A DNA stretch of 64,000 bases from Candidatus Poribacteria bacterium (GTDB lineage: Bacteria > Poribacteria > WGA-4E > WGA-3G), in NCBI GenBank assembly GCA_028824685.1, contig JAPPCZ010000112.1:1-64000 (forward strand), in the 5' to 3' direction. Below, one piece after another: positions 32,802-41,448 of the stretch; positions within the stretch are counted from its first letter, which is position 1; each line of letters begins with the position of its first letter. Under the pieces are notes generated by a model. That model was not told the origin of the DNA, ran no database searches, and was given only the letters and a program-made list of their open reading frames with translations. The translations under genes and the position numbers were made by a program.

Positions 32802-33854
32802 ATGAAAATGAGTCTCAATATCATGAAAAGAATGTTGAAAGTGTTCGTCAGCGCGTGCATAATTATCTGTATCTGCGCTGTTTATGTTGAAGCAGCAACC
32901 CGTGAATACTGGATTACTGCCGAAAAAGTTGTCTGGAATTACGCACCGAGCGGCAAAAACCTCATCCGTCCAAAAATGGGATTAGGTGTCTGGGGCAAGG
33001 TATTAGCATATCACAAATACCGCTACATTCAATATACCGATGAGACCTACACTACACAGGTTGAACAACCGGAATGGATGGGCATCCTTGGACCTCAATT
33101 GCGTGCCGTGGAAGGTGATAACATTAAGGTGCATTTTCTCAATCGTGCTGACAAACCGCTCAGTATACATGTGCACGGTTTGCAATATGATGAAGCAAAC
33201 GAAGGAGCGGATATGAAAGGACCTGGCGGTGCAGTGCCGCCTGGTGGTAAGTTCACTTATCATTGGGAAGTTGGGGAGGACGCTTCACCCGGTCCAAACG
33301 ACCCATCGTCTATTGTCTGGCTTTATCATTCACATGTTGACGCGGTTACAGAGGTATACGATGGACTCATCGGAACTATTATTGTCACTAAAAAAGGAAT
33401 GGAACGTTCCGAAGACGATGCACGTCCAAAATATGTTGACAAATCCTTTACCACGCTATTTCTCATTTTCAATGAAAACGAGCGTGAAATAGCCGAAGGT
33501 GGACAGCATGAAGCTTATGAATCCGATGAAGAGGCAGAAGAAGGAAATCTCAAACATGCGATAAACGGATATATCTTCGGAAATTTAAAAGGTTTAGAAG
33601 TAGAACAAGGCGATAGAGTGCGTTGGCATCTTATTGGATTGGGGACGGAAGTGGATATGCACACGGCACACTGGCACGGTCAAACTGTCTTAAATAACGG
33701 TAAACGCACAGACGTTGTTGATCTGCTACCGGGCAGTATGGTTACTGTAGATATGGTAGCAAGAATGCCAGGGAATTGGCTCTATCATTGCCACGTTGCC
33801 GACCATATTACAGCAGGGATGAATACGCGTTGGCGAGTCATACCTAAACGTTAG
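32802..33854 (+). CDS. Two-domain multicopper oxidase, probably secreted
   Basis: 350 residues; starts at 32802 or 32823 are both possible. A signal peptide (about residues 8-31, ending VEAATREYW) precedes two cupredoxin domains. Copper ligands are visible: HVHG, WLYHSHV (about 178-184), HTAHWHG (about 286-292) and HCHVADHITAGM (about 328-339), which give a type-1 and trinuclear site set. The length fits two-domain laccases. The end motif resembles ceruloplasmin-type ferroxidases. With the Fe(III)-type transporter genes following, oxidation of Fe(II) outside the cell is a reasonable but unproven role. Confidence 0.9.
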   Translation: MKMSLNIMKRMLKVFVSACIIICICAVYVEAATREYWITAEKVVWNYAPSGKNLIRPKMGLGVWGKVLAYHKYRYIQYTDETYTTQVEQPEWMGILGPQLRAVEGDNIKVHFLNRADKPLSIHVHGLQYDEANEGADMKGPGGAVPPGGKFTYHWEVGEDASPGPNDPSSIVWLYHSHVDAVTEVYDGLIGTIIVTKKGMERSEDDARPKYVDKSFTTLFLIFNENEREIAEGGQHEAYESDEEAEEGNLKHAINGYIFGNLKGLEVEQGDRVRWHLIGLGTEVDMHTAHWHGQTVLNNGKRTDVVDLLPGSMVTVDMVARMPGNWLYHCHVADHITAGMNTRWRVIPKR

Positions 33855-33882
33855 GCTGACAGACACAACTATTTCGAACTTT

Positions 33883-33911
33883 TTGACGTAATGTTTGCCA
33901 AAATATATAAT
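33883..33911 (+). promoter_or_regulatory. sigma70-type promoter for the iron binding-protein gene
   Basis: TTGACG (33883-33888), 17 bases, TATAAT (33906-33911), about 60 bases before the start codon at 33974. This suggests transcription separable from the oxidase gene. Confidence 0.7.
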
Positions 33912-33973
33912 GCGAACCTTTCTATTTTTCGTTGATTAGACAATTTGTAATTCATTAAAATAAGGAGATGATT

Positions 33974-34984
33974 ATGTTTAAAAACCGATCCATTATATTC
34001 AATTATTTTTTTTCAATCTTTCTGTTGCTCGTCTTTATTGGAACGTTGCATGCTGAAACAATAACGCTTTATTCCGGACGAAGTAAAAGTCTCGTTGATC
34101 CGATTATTCAGCAGTTCGAAAAAGAAACCGGCATTGAAGTAAAGGTGAGTTATGCTAATACAACACAGTTAGCAGCAAAACTCCTGACTGAAGGCAAAAA
34201 AAGTCCCGCATCACTATTTTGGGCACAAGACGCTGGTGCACTCGGTGCTGTTAGCAAAGAGAAGTTGTTTGAAAAATTACCGAAATCTATTCTCAATAAA
34301 GTTCCGAAAACTTTCCGCCACGACGATGGATACTGGATTGCAACAAGTGGTAGAGCACGCGTTCTCGCCTATTCACCTGAACGCGTTAAAATGGAAGATC
34401 TTCCTGAAAGTGTTTTTGATTTAACACAATCAAAATGGCGTGGCAAAGTCGGTTGGGCACCGCTCAATGCGTCGTTCCAAGCATTTGTAACAGCGATGCG
34501 TGAACAAGTCGGTGAAAAACGCACCGAAAAATGGCTACGCGATATGAAAGACAACGGCACAAAAACCTATCCTAAGAATACACCAATTATAGAAGCGCTT
34601 GATGCGGGTGAAATTGATCTCGGTTTACCAAATCATTACTATCTCTTCCGTTTTAAAAAGGGAAATTCAAAATTTCCAGTGGAACAGACCTTCTTTAAAG
34701 CAAAGGATGCAGGAAATCTTGTAAATGTTGCCGGAATTGGATTATTAAAGAATAGCGATAATAAGAAAACTGCTCTTAAATTCATCGAATTTCTCCTCTC
34801 CGCTAAAGCGCAACAGTACTTTGTTAGTGAAGTTTTTGAATACCCTGTGACTGAAGGCGTGATACCGAATGCAAATTTGTTGCCCTTAGAAGAATTGCTT
34901 AAAATAGTGCCGAAATTCGACTTAAATAAAATGGATGACCTTGAAGGGACCATCAAACTCCTTAGACGTGCTGGCATTATGTAG
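33974..34984 (+). CDS. Fe(III)-type ABC transporter substrate-binding protein (FbpA/FutA-like)
   Basis: 336 residues from the ATG at 33974, preferred over 33968 because AAGGAG sits 6 bases before it. A signal peptide (to about residue 24, GTLHAETITLY) is followed by the ferric-binding-protein fold: TLYSGRSKSLVDPIIQQFEKETGIEVKV, GYWIATSGRARVLAYSPE, KWRGKVGWAPLNASFQAFV and NHYYLFRFKK with the tandem Tyr pair that binds iron in FbpA. It would carry Fe(III) to the permease encoded next. No regulator site is evident. Confidence 0.92.
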   Translation: MFKNRSIIFNYFFSIFLLLVFIGTLHAETITLYSGRSKSLVDPIIQQFEKETGIEVKVSYANTTQLAAKLLTEGKKSPASLFWAQDAGALGAVSKEKLFEKLPKSILNKVPKTFRHDDGYWIATSGRARVLAYSPERVKMEDLPESVFDLTQSKWRGKVGWAPLNASFQAFVTAMREQVGEKRTEKWLRDMKDNGTKTYPKNTPIIEALDAGEIDLGLPNHYYLFRFKKGNSKFPVEQTFFKAKDAGNLVNVAGIGLLKNSDNKKTALKFIEFLLSAKAQQYFVSEVFEYPVTEGVIPNANLLPLEELLKIVPKFDLNKMDDLEGTIKLLRRAGIM

Positions 34985-35108
34985 GCAAGGATGGAAATTG
35001 ATTGCTGATATATTGAGGTGAATCATCAATACGCAACGCACCTTAATAATCCAAGTTAGACAGAGATGGTACTTCTTCATCCCCGCAATTGTTGTCACTA
35101 TCAGTGGA

Positions 35109-36590
35109 TTGATTCCATTAGGATACCTAATTGCTAAAGCGTTTGATTTAGAAGGCACTGCGCTGGTGGAAAATCTGTTTCGCTGGCGAAACGCGAATCT
35201 TTTCCTTAACACGCTTTTGTTAACGGTTGGCGTTCTGATCGTTGATATCCTTTTGGCAACCCCTGCAGCATGGTTAACCACCCACTCGGACCTCCGAGGC
35301 AAACGGATTTTTAGCGTCCTATGCGCGTTGCCATTAGCCATCCCGGGTTATGTGATGGCTTACGCGCTCTTGGCACTTGGAGGGAATAACGGTATATTTG
35401 CGGCGCTTTTTGGTAAAAGCATCCCACGTCTTAGCGGATACTGGGGGGCTTTAATCGCGCTTTCCTTTTACACGAGTCCTTATCTCTTTCTGAATTTACG
35501 CTCAGCACTCTTAGGACTTGACCCGAATCTTGAAGAATCAGCACGAAGCCTGGGCTGCCGACAGTTCGGTGTTTTCATACATGTTATCCTTCCGCAACTT
35601 CGTCCAGCATTCTATGCAGCAGGATTACTTATCTGCTTACATGTGCTTGGTGATTTCGGTGTTGTCTCGTTGATGCGTTACGAGACATTTAGTTATGCGC
35701 TGTACATTGAATATAACATTTACACGCCGTCTGCACATAATTACGCTGCATGGTTGGCGTTAATACTTCTTGCCTTTACCGGTTGCTTGCTCTACCTTGA
35801 AACGCGATTGCTAAGTAAGACGGTGCTGCATCGTGCGGGACATGGCACTTCTCGGCACCGGACGCTAATTCCACTACACAGATGGAAACGTGCAGGATAC
35901 CTCTATTTAAGTTTACTGTTCATTGCAACTGTGGGAATACCTGCAGGGACAGTGTTTTTGTGGGTGTTTAGAGGCTTTGAGGTATCGGCATTAAATGGGG
36001 TGTTGGAAGCGTTAGTCGGTTCTGTAGGGATTGCAGTTCCGTCCGCGGTAGGCTGTGCAGTTTTTGCTGTTCCATTTGCCTATATTGGGGTGCGTTATTC
36101 TTCACGTTTCTCAAACACATTAGCACGTATCCCATATATCATTTACGCAATTCCACCACTGGCATTTGCCCTTTCAATTATCTTTTTCCTTGGAAGTCGT
36201 GACACTATAATTGTACTAATCTCCGCGTGTATTCTTCACTTCCTTGCAGAAGCGACAGGACCTGTACGTAGTTCGCTCTATCAAGCCTCACCTCACTTAG
36301 AAGAAGCAGCACGATCACTCGGATGTTCACCTATTCAAGCATTTTTCAGAACCTTGTTTCCACTCCTCACGCGCGGCATGTTAACCGCCACCGCCCTCGT
36401 TTTTCTCGCCACGATGAAAGAATTGCCGCTGACCTTCTTACTCCGTCCCCCCGAATATGAGACTTTAGCCGTCAATGTATGGGATTACACAGGAGAGGCA
36501 ATGTTCGCCCAAGCTGCCCCTTACGCTTTTGTAATCCTGATTTTTTCTGCCCTCTTTATCAGTCCTCTCATCCATAAAGATGAAGCGTAA
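35109..36590 (+). CDS. Fe(III)-type ABC transporter permease (FbpB-like, fused double permease)
   Basis: 493 residues counted from TTG 35109. Two permease halves, each with the EAA loop: EESARSLGCRQFGVFIHVILPQL and EEAARSLGCSPIQAFFRTLFPLL, with ~12 membrane helices. The coding sense continues upstream to 35022 (QVRQRWYFFIPAIVVTISG, a typical first helix), but that stretch has no ATG, GTG or TTG; a GAGGTGA lies right before it at 35015. The true start may thus be a rare codon or the sequence may have a small error. No ATPase gene (fbpC) follows, so it must be encoded elsewhere. Confidence 0.9.
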   Translation: MIPLGYLIAKAFDLEGTALVENLFRWRNANLFLNTLLLTVGVLIVDILLATPAAWLTTHSDLRGKRIFSVLCALPLAIPGYVMAYALLALGGNNGIFAALFGKSIPRLSGYWGALIALSFYTSPYLFLNLRSALLGLDPNLEESARSLGCRQFGVFIHVILPQLRPAFYAAGLLICLHVLGDFGVVSLMRYETFSYALYIEYNIYTPSAHNYAAWLALILLAFTGCLLYLETRLLSKTVLHRAGHGTSRHRTLIPLHRWKRAGYLYLSLLFIATVGIPAGTVFLWVFRGFEVSALNGVLEALVGSVGIAVPSAVGCAVFAVPFAYIGVRYSSRFSNTLARIPYIIYAIPPLAFALSIIFFLGSRDTIIVLISACILHFLAEATGPVRSSLYQASPHLEEAARSLGCSPIQAFFRTLFPLLTRGMLTATALVFLATMKELPLTFLLRPPEYETLAVNVWDYTGEAMFAQAAPYAFVILIFSALFISPLIHKDEA

Positions 36591-36598
36591 CACAATTT

Positions 36599-36628
36599 TT
36601 GGACATATTTGTCTAATTCTGATATAAT
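36599..36628 (+). promoter_or_regulatory. Candidate sigma70-type promoter
   Basis: TTGGAC (36599-36604), 18 bases, TATAAT (36623-36628). It lies downstream of the permease gene and could drive the DUF4956 gene, with the dispersed repeat in the leader. The -35 is weak. Confidence 0.4.
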
Positions 36629-36673
36629 GCGAACATATTATAGTGGATTTTAGAATTACTTTGACACTTTAGG

Positions 36674-36735
36674 GTAGGAGGGAACTCCGATTCCCGACTG
36701 TCTACTAATGTGTCGCGATTTGTAAATCGCTCCAG
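36674..36735. repeat. Dispersed intergenic repeat (GTAGGAGCGAT family), near-full copy, inverted
   Basis: GGTAGGAGGGAACTCCGATT ... CCCGACTG ... GTCGCGATTTGTAAATCGCTCC is the reverse of the layout at 32502-32570. A GCATTTGGCGTTGATTCACA sequence follows at 36750-36769; related text occurs near 47590 and 60322. Confidence 0.8.
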
Positions 36736-36877
36736 CCGAATGCCATGCGCGCATTTGGCGTTGATTCACAGAAAATGTGTCAACTTATTTATGTATTTCA
36801 CTATAATTTGATGATTGAATGTCAGTCATCGGTTATCGGCATTTCATTATACCTACATATATTATGGAATACATATT

Positions 36878-37528
36878 TTGTTAGATTTTTTTACGCTGCC
36901 GTCGTACGCCGAGCTTGGTGCAAATGCGCTCAGAATACTCCTATCCTTTGCATTGGGCTTGTTTATTGTGCTTATCTATCAGTGGACACACGCCAAAACA
37001 CCACAAAAATCATTTACCGATACTCTCATCATCTTGTGTATGTTGATTTCAGTGGTGATGGTTATCATTGGCGATAGTATTGCACGTGCATTTAGTCTCG
37101 TAGGGGCACTCTCAATTATTCGTTTTCGCACGGCGATCCAAGACCCGCGCGATATCGGTTTTGTTTTCTTCGCGTTAGCAGCGGGGATGGCTGTTGGTGC
37201 TGGGAGTCCTGCAGTTGCAACTCTTGCTACGTTCCTTATTGGCATTATAATTCTCTGCATGTACTATTGGCATCAGCATTTTGCGAAGAATAACGAGTTT
37301 ATCCTTGAGATTTGCTTGCCACCTGACCAACCATCTGAAACCGTTTATCGCTCTATTTTTGATAAACACATCACTTATGAACGCTTAATTGATAAACGGA
37401 TTAAAAAATCAAAAGTCGTTGAACTAAACTTCAGGATTAAATTGGCAAATCCTGATAAATGGACCGCACTTTACAATGAACTCTCGGCACATGAAAACAT
37501 CACTGAAGTCAAATTAGATAAAGAGTAA
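36878..37528 (+). CDS. DUF4956 membrane protein
   Basis: 216 residues from the TTG at 36878 (LLDFFTLPSYAELG), which matches how this family normally begins; the frame runs open from 36815. Three to four helices in the first half, with the family motif GDSIARAFSLVGALSIIRFRTAIQDPRDIGFVFFALAAGMAVG, then a cytoplasmic C-terminal domain of ~90 residues. DUF4956 genes are often beside CotH-type and polyphosphate-polymerase (VTC-domain) genes. Here CotH follows after ~58 bp but no VTC gene is present in the window. Function is uncertain. Confidence 0.85.
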   Translation: MLDFFTLPSYAELGANALRILLSFALGLFIVLIYQWTHAKTPQKSFTDTLIILCMLISVVMVIIGDSIARAFSLVGALSIIRFRTAIQDPRDIGFVFFALAAGMAVGAGSPAVATLATFLIGIIILCMYYWHQHFAKNNEFILEICLPPDQPSETVYRSIFDKHITYERLIDKRIKKSKVVELNFRIKLANPDKWTALYNELSAHENITEVKLDKE

Positions 37529-37532
37529 ATAC

Positions 37533-37556
37533 GAACCGTTCTGTTCCTGAGTTGTC
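37533..37556 (+). promoter_or_regulatory. ECF-sigma-type promoter upstream of cotH
   Basis: GAACC (37533-37537), 16 bases, GTC (37554-37556), with ACGAACCGTTCTGTT and GTCTA closely matching the site at 40088-40111 upstream of the ECF sigma gene. ECF promoters typically have a GAAC -35 and a GTC -10. It is 31 bases before the start codon at 37587. Confidence 0.6.
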
Positions 37557-37586
37557 TAAATTCAAAATAATAAAATGGAGAATATC

Positions 37587-40067
37587 ATGAAACATATAAA
37601 ACTAATAGCACTTATTGGCATATTTTTCTGCATTGCAATATATGCATACACCCAAGAGAATGAAAACACACCAAAACTTTCAGAGGAACAGAAGCGATTT
37701 GACCTTGATGGAAACGGTGTACTGAGCCCTGAAGAAGATCAACTCATGCTTTGGGTTACAGGTTTAGAAGCATTCACAGGTAGCAAGTTAAGCCAAGAAG
37801 AAATTAAGAAAATCGCCAGCAGTCCACCTCCTAATATTGCCCCTGGACAACGTGGCGGTCCTCCTGGTTTTGGTGGTGGTAGACGTGGACCGCGCCCTGC
37901 CGAAAAACTGGTCACACAATTTGATACAAATAAGGATGGAAAATTGACGGGTGATGAGCGGAAGGCGGTACTTGAAGCACGTGGTGAGGCATATTCACCT
38001 GAACAACGCGCGGGAACCCCAATAGGTAATATTGATAACGATGTAGAAGCGAGTCTAACTTCCACGCCAAAAGACTCACCCGAATTCTATGATGCGGGGA
38101 CACTCCGTACCCTATACCTCCGTTTCCATGATAAAGATTGGTATGCGCAACTAAACGCATTTTATCGCACAGACGTTGAAGTGCCAGCGGAATTAGTCGT
38201 TGACGGAAAAGTTTATCCAGAGGTTGGTGTCCGTTTCCGTGGCACTTCGTCCTATTTCACTGTTGAATCTGCAAAGAAGTCGTTCAACGTTGCAATTGAC
38301 TATGGCAACGATAGTCAACGCCTCTACGGCTATAAGACACTTAACCTACTCAACGGACACGTTGATCCGTCTTTCCTTCGTGAAGTGCTTTTTAATCAAA
38401 TTGCACGCGACTACATACCCGCTATGAAAACTAATTTTGTGAAGTTGGTTATCAACGGTGAAAGTTGGGGTGTGTATATCAACCTGCAGCAATATAATAA
38501 AGACTTTCTGGATGAGTGGTTCGGCACAAGAGATGGTGTCCGTTGGAAAGTTGGTCCCGGTGGTGGCGCGTTGACTTATGCTGGAAACGATACAGAAGCA
38601 TATCAGAGGACCTATCAACTTAAAACAGCTAATGTCGAAAACCCATGGGAAAACCTCATTGCACTCTGTGAGATGCTTGACGCTAAAACGCCTAATGCAA
38701 AATTAGAAACGGATTTACCAGCGATATTTAACGTTGACCGTGCCTTGTGGCAATTGGCTGTCTCAAACGTCTTTATGGATGACGATAGTTACATCCATAA
38801 AGGTGGGGATTTTTCCATTTATCAAGATGTCAATCAAAGATTCCATCTCATCTCGCACGACAACAACGAAACTTTTAGGTTTGGAGGCGAGCGTCGTGGC
38901 GGCGGTGGTGGACCCGGTGGCAGAGGTCCCGGTGGTTGGTCTTGGGGAGAATTGATATTAGGCACGGTATCTCCGACAACACACGCTGAAAATCCGATGC
39001 GCCCTGTTATTAGCCGTTTGCTTGACATTCCAGAATGGAAAGCGCGGTATATTGCACATGTGCGTACAGTAGTAGATGAGTGGCTGGATTGGGAGGTGTT
39101 GGAACCGGTCATCAAAGAATATCATACGCTCATTGATGCAGAAGTCCAAAAAGACGATAAAAAACTTGACAGTTACCAAAGATTTGTGGAGAGTATTGAT
39201 GGCGACGAAGGCGGACGCATACCGAGTTTTAAGCGGTATGTAACCCAAAGGCGGGAAGTGCTACTCAATCATCCAGAATTGAGCAAACCGACACCGAAGA
39301 TTGTTTCCGTTTCCACCCCCGAAAATCCTACATCAAATCAACCCGTTGAAATTACAGCGAAATTAGATAAAACTGTTGCAGCGGATTCAGTTTTATTGTA
39401 TTATGGTACTGACCCGCATTCGGTTTTTAAACGGACGGAGATGTTAAAAAATGGAGATAAATTTGTCGGTAGCATTCCGAATTTTCCCGCAGAGACAACA
39501 GTTTATTATTATGTTGAAGCAAGCGCCGTAAAGACACACGGTACTACAGTTTTTTCACCTGCGCGCGCGGAGTTCGGGGCAGCCCATTACAAGGTTACAT
39601 TACCTCAGACAAAAGAGGTATCGGTTGTAATTAATGAACTCATGGCAACCAATACCAATAGTATTGTCGATCCACAGGGGGATCATGACGACTGGCTTGA
39701 ATTGCACAACATCACCGATACCCCGATGCTGCTTACCGGAATGTACCTCACTGATAAAATAGACAACCCCAGAAAATGGGTATTCCCTAAAAACACAACG
39801 ATCCCACCGCGTGGCTACTTAATTGTATGGTTAGACGAAGATGGAAAAGCAAATAAAGGACTCCATGCAAACTTCAAACTATCTCGTAATGGTGAAACTG
39901 TCATGCTCGTGGATACAGATGCACGTGGGAATCAGGTGATAGATACAATCACATTTGGGCAGCAGCAGAAAGATACGGCTATCGGTAGATTGCCAAATGC
40001 GACCGGTGCTTTCCAAGCTGTGCAGATGACACCGGGAACGCAAAACAGTCAAAAGAAAATAAAATAA
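37587..40067 (+). CDS. Secreted CotH-kinase-family protein with EF-hands and a lamin-tail domain
   Basis: 826 residues from ATG 37587 (GGAG 7 bases before; ATG 37575 is less likely). Signal peptide (residues 1-22), two EF-hand loops (DLDGNGVLSPEE at 39-50 and DTNKDGKLTGDE at 113-124) separated by a Gly/Pro-rich stretch, a CotH kinase domain (about 170-540; GVRFRGTSSYFTVESAKKSF, LNLLNGHVDPSFLREVLFNQIA, WGVYINLQQYNKDFL, HDNNETF), an Ig-like linker and a C-terminal lamin-tail domain (about 685-800; VVINELMATNTN...DWLELHN). CotH phosphorylates proteins in spores and other secreted contexts. Lies between DUF4956 and an ECF sigma gene that shares its promoter motif. Confidence 0.92.
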   Translation: MKHIKLIALIGIFFCIAIYAYTQENENTPKLSEEQKRFDLDGNGVLSPEEDQLMLWVTGLEAFTGSKLSQEEIKKIASSPPPNIAPGQRGGPPGFGGGRRGPRPAEKLVTQFDTNKDGKLTGDERKAVLEARGEAYSPEQRAGTPIGNIDNDVEASLTSTPKDSPEFYDAGTLRTLYLRFHDKDWYAQLNAFYRTDVEVPAELVVDGKVYPEVGVRFRGTSSYFTVESAKKSFNVAIDYGNDSQRLYGYKTLNLLNGHVDPSFLREVLFNQIARDYIPAMKTNFVKLVINGESWGVYINLQQYNKDFLDEWFGTRDGVRWKVGPGGGALTYAGNDTEAYQRTYQLKTANVENPWENLIALCEMLDAKTPNAKLETDLPAIFNVDRALWQLAVSNVFMDDDSYIHKGGDFSIYQDVNQRFHLISHDNNETFRFGGERRGGGGGPGGRGPGGWSWGELILGTVSPTTHAENPMRPVISRLLDIPEWKARYIAHVRTVVDEWLDWEVLEPVIKEYHTLIDAEVQKDDKKLDSYQRFVESIDGDEGGRIPSFKRYVTQRREVLLNHPELSKPTPKIVSVSTPENPTSNQPVEITAKLDKTVAADSVLLYYGTDPHSVFKRTEMLKNGDKFVGSIPNFPAETTVYYYVEASAVKTHGTTVFSPARAEFGAAHYKVTLPQTKEVSVVINELMATNTNSIVDPQGDHDDWLELHNITDTPMLLTGMYLTDKIDNPRKWVFPKNTTIPPRGYLIVWLDEDGKANKGLHANFKLSRNGETVMLVDTDARGNQVIDTITFGQQQKDTAIGRLPNATGAFQAVQMTPGTQNSQKKIK

Positions 40068-40087
40068 CGGACATTCAAAAGAAAAAC

Positions 40088-40111
40088 GAACCTTTCTGTT
40101 TGGGCTATGTC
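40088..40111 (+). promoter_or_regulatory. ECF-sigma-type promoter upstream of the ECF sigma gene (autoregulation candidate)
   Basis: GAACC (40088-40092), 16 bases, GTC (40109-40111). The 15 bases ACGAACCTTTCTGTT differ by one base from the cotH copy (ACGAACCGTTCTGTT), and both have GTCTA at the same spacing. A sigma factor that reads its own promoter is common in ECF systems. Confidence 0.6.
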
Positions 40112-40188
40112 TATAGGTTAAAAGCGAAACTTAAAACCTAAATACAACAAGACTTAGCAAAGGCACTTATGGTCTCTGGAGGAGATAA

Positions 40189-40812
40189 ATGTCCGTTATG
40201 ACCCTCACCGCTGATATGCAAACCTATTCGGATATAATTCAAGTGGAAGATTTTGATAGTCAACAGGAACGCGAACTAATCTTGCGATGCCAAGAAAGAG
40301 ATACTGCCGCAATGGGAACCCTCGTTGTGCAATATCAGCATTGGGTTTACAACATCGCTTACGGCATACTTGGTCATCACGAAGATGCACAAGATGCCGC
40401 ACAAGATGCATTCCTTTCCGTCTGGCAGAACATTAACAAATTTCAGTTCCGATCTCAATTTTCCACGTGGCTGTACCGAATTGTCAAAAACAAATGTCTA
40501 AACGTTATTGACCAACGTAAACGTCGAAAGACAGAACCGATGGAGATTGATGACTCACAACCTTGGGTACCCCTTGATACTGTGACCCCTGAACAAGAAG
40601 CACTGCGCTCCGAACAGAGTGAAATACTCCACGCTGCTCTCGGTAGACTAAAAGAAAGTTATAGAACTATATTAGTGCTGCGGGAATTGCGTGAACTCTC
40701 TTATGAAGAGATAGCAGAAGTCCTCGATTGCACGCTTGGACGCGTCAAATCTCGTTTACATGAAGCACGAAAAGCTTTGAAAGATGAACTTGAACGTATT
40801 GATTGGAAATAG
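40189..40812 (+). CDS. ECF-type RNA polymerase sigma factor
   Basis: 207 residues after a strong GGAGGAG ribosome binding site. Region 2 (about 50-115): GHHEDAQDAAQDAFLSVWQNINKFQFRSQFSTWLYRIVKNKCLNVIDQRKRR. Region 4 (about 140-200): LRELRELSYEEIAEVLDCTLGRVKSRLHEARKAL. No region 1 or 3, as in SigE-like ECF factors. It directs RNA polymerase to extracytoplasmic-stress type promoters. The following gene encodes its probable anti-sigma factor, and its own upstream region carries an ECF-type promoter motif. Confidence 0.96.
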   Translation: MSVMTLTADMQTYSDIIQVEDFDSQQERELILRCQERDTAAMGTLVVQYQHWVYNIAYGILGHHEDAQDAAQDAFLSVWQNINKFQFRSQFSTWLYRIVKNKCLNVIDQRKRRKTEPMEIDDSQPWVPLDTVTPEQEALRSEQSEILHAALGRLKESYRTILVLRELRELSYEEIAEVLDCTLGRVKSRLHEARKALKDELERIDWK

Positions 40813-40817
40813 TAGTA

Positions 40818-40870
40818 GGCACGCTCCGCTGTGCCGTAACCCTGAAGTAGAATGCACGTTCCGTAGTGCA
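40818..40870. repeat. Two REP-like palindromes between the sigma and anti-sigma genes
   Basis: GGCACGCTCCGCTGTGCC (40818-40834) and TGCACGTTCCGTAGTGCA (40853-40870) are short hairpins of the same style as the GCACTCC...GGAGTGC units at 22503. Confidence 0.65.
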
Positions 40871-40899
40871 ACAACCTCTAACTAATTGAATTTAGAAAA

Positions 40900-41412
40900 A
40901 TGAAACATCAACGTATTCAAAAACAATTATCGGCATATTTAGATAATGAATTAGCACCGGCTATGCACAAACAGGTGGGTGACCATCTCCGTGACTGCCA
41001 AGAATGTGCAGATATGTTGGCAGATTTCAAGCAAAACCGGCAACAGATTTCTCAACTCGTGCATCCTGCGCCATCTATGAAGAATGCGGTTTTGGCAATG
41101 ATCCGAGAAACCGAATCAACACCGCAGAATAAACTACTCACAATATTTAAGCGTTGGATATTCCGTCCTTTCACTGTCGGTGCAACCGCCTTTTCAACGG
41201 TCTGCTTCGTCGTTGCGTTTTTCATCTTTACATATTCGCCTGCTCCTCAATACGATGAACTCCTTGATTTCTATTTCGGTGTTCATACAGAAGAGGTCAC
41301 GAATAATCCGTTGAAATCAAACGTCGCAACGCCACTTAGCAACCCCACAACATTTACCGAAGATATGAATGAAGATACAGAAACATTGCTCAATCTGTAT
41401 CTGGGTGAGTAA
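40900..41412 (+). CDS. Zinc-finger (zf-HC2) anti-sigma factor, membrane-spanning
   Basis: 170 residues. The N-terminal cytoplasmic domain has the anti-sigma zinc-finger: LSAYLDNELAPAMHKQVGDHLRDCQECADML, with the HxxxCxxC cluster. One membrane helix (about 88-110, GATAFSTVCFVVAFFIFTY) is followed by a ~60-residue periplasmic tail. It should bind the preceding ECF factor and release it on a signal, possibly by regulated proteolysis. An RseB-like protein gene follows after ~36 bp, an arrangement like rpoE-rseA-rseB. Confidence 0.93.
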   Translation: MKHQRIQKQLSAYLDNELAPAMHKQVGDHLRDCQECADMLADFKQNRQQISQLVHPAPSMKNAVLAMIRETESTPQNKLLTIFKRWIFRPFTVGATAFSTVCFVVAFFIFTYSPAPQYDELLDFYFGVHTEEVTNNPLKSNVATPLSNPTTFTEDMNEDTETLLNLYLGE

Positions 41413-41448
41413 TCCACTGTGGAACTAAGAAATGCGATAGGTGATCTT

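Noticed and set aside
33914..33941. Third GAACC text (GAACCTTTCTATTTT) upstream of the iron binding-protein gene
   Set aside because: The bases 16 downstream are ATT rather than GTC, so it lacks the -10 of the ECF motif; a sigma70 promoter already explains the site.
36745..37077. 110-codon frame overlapping the DUF4956 gene
   Set aside because: It begins in repeat sequence and runs out of frame with a protein that matches a known family.
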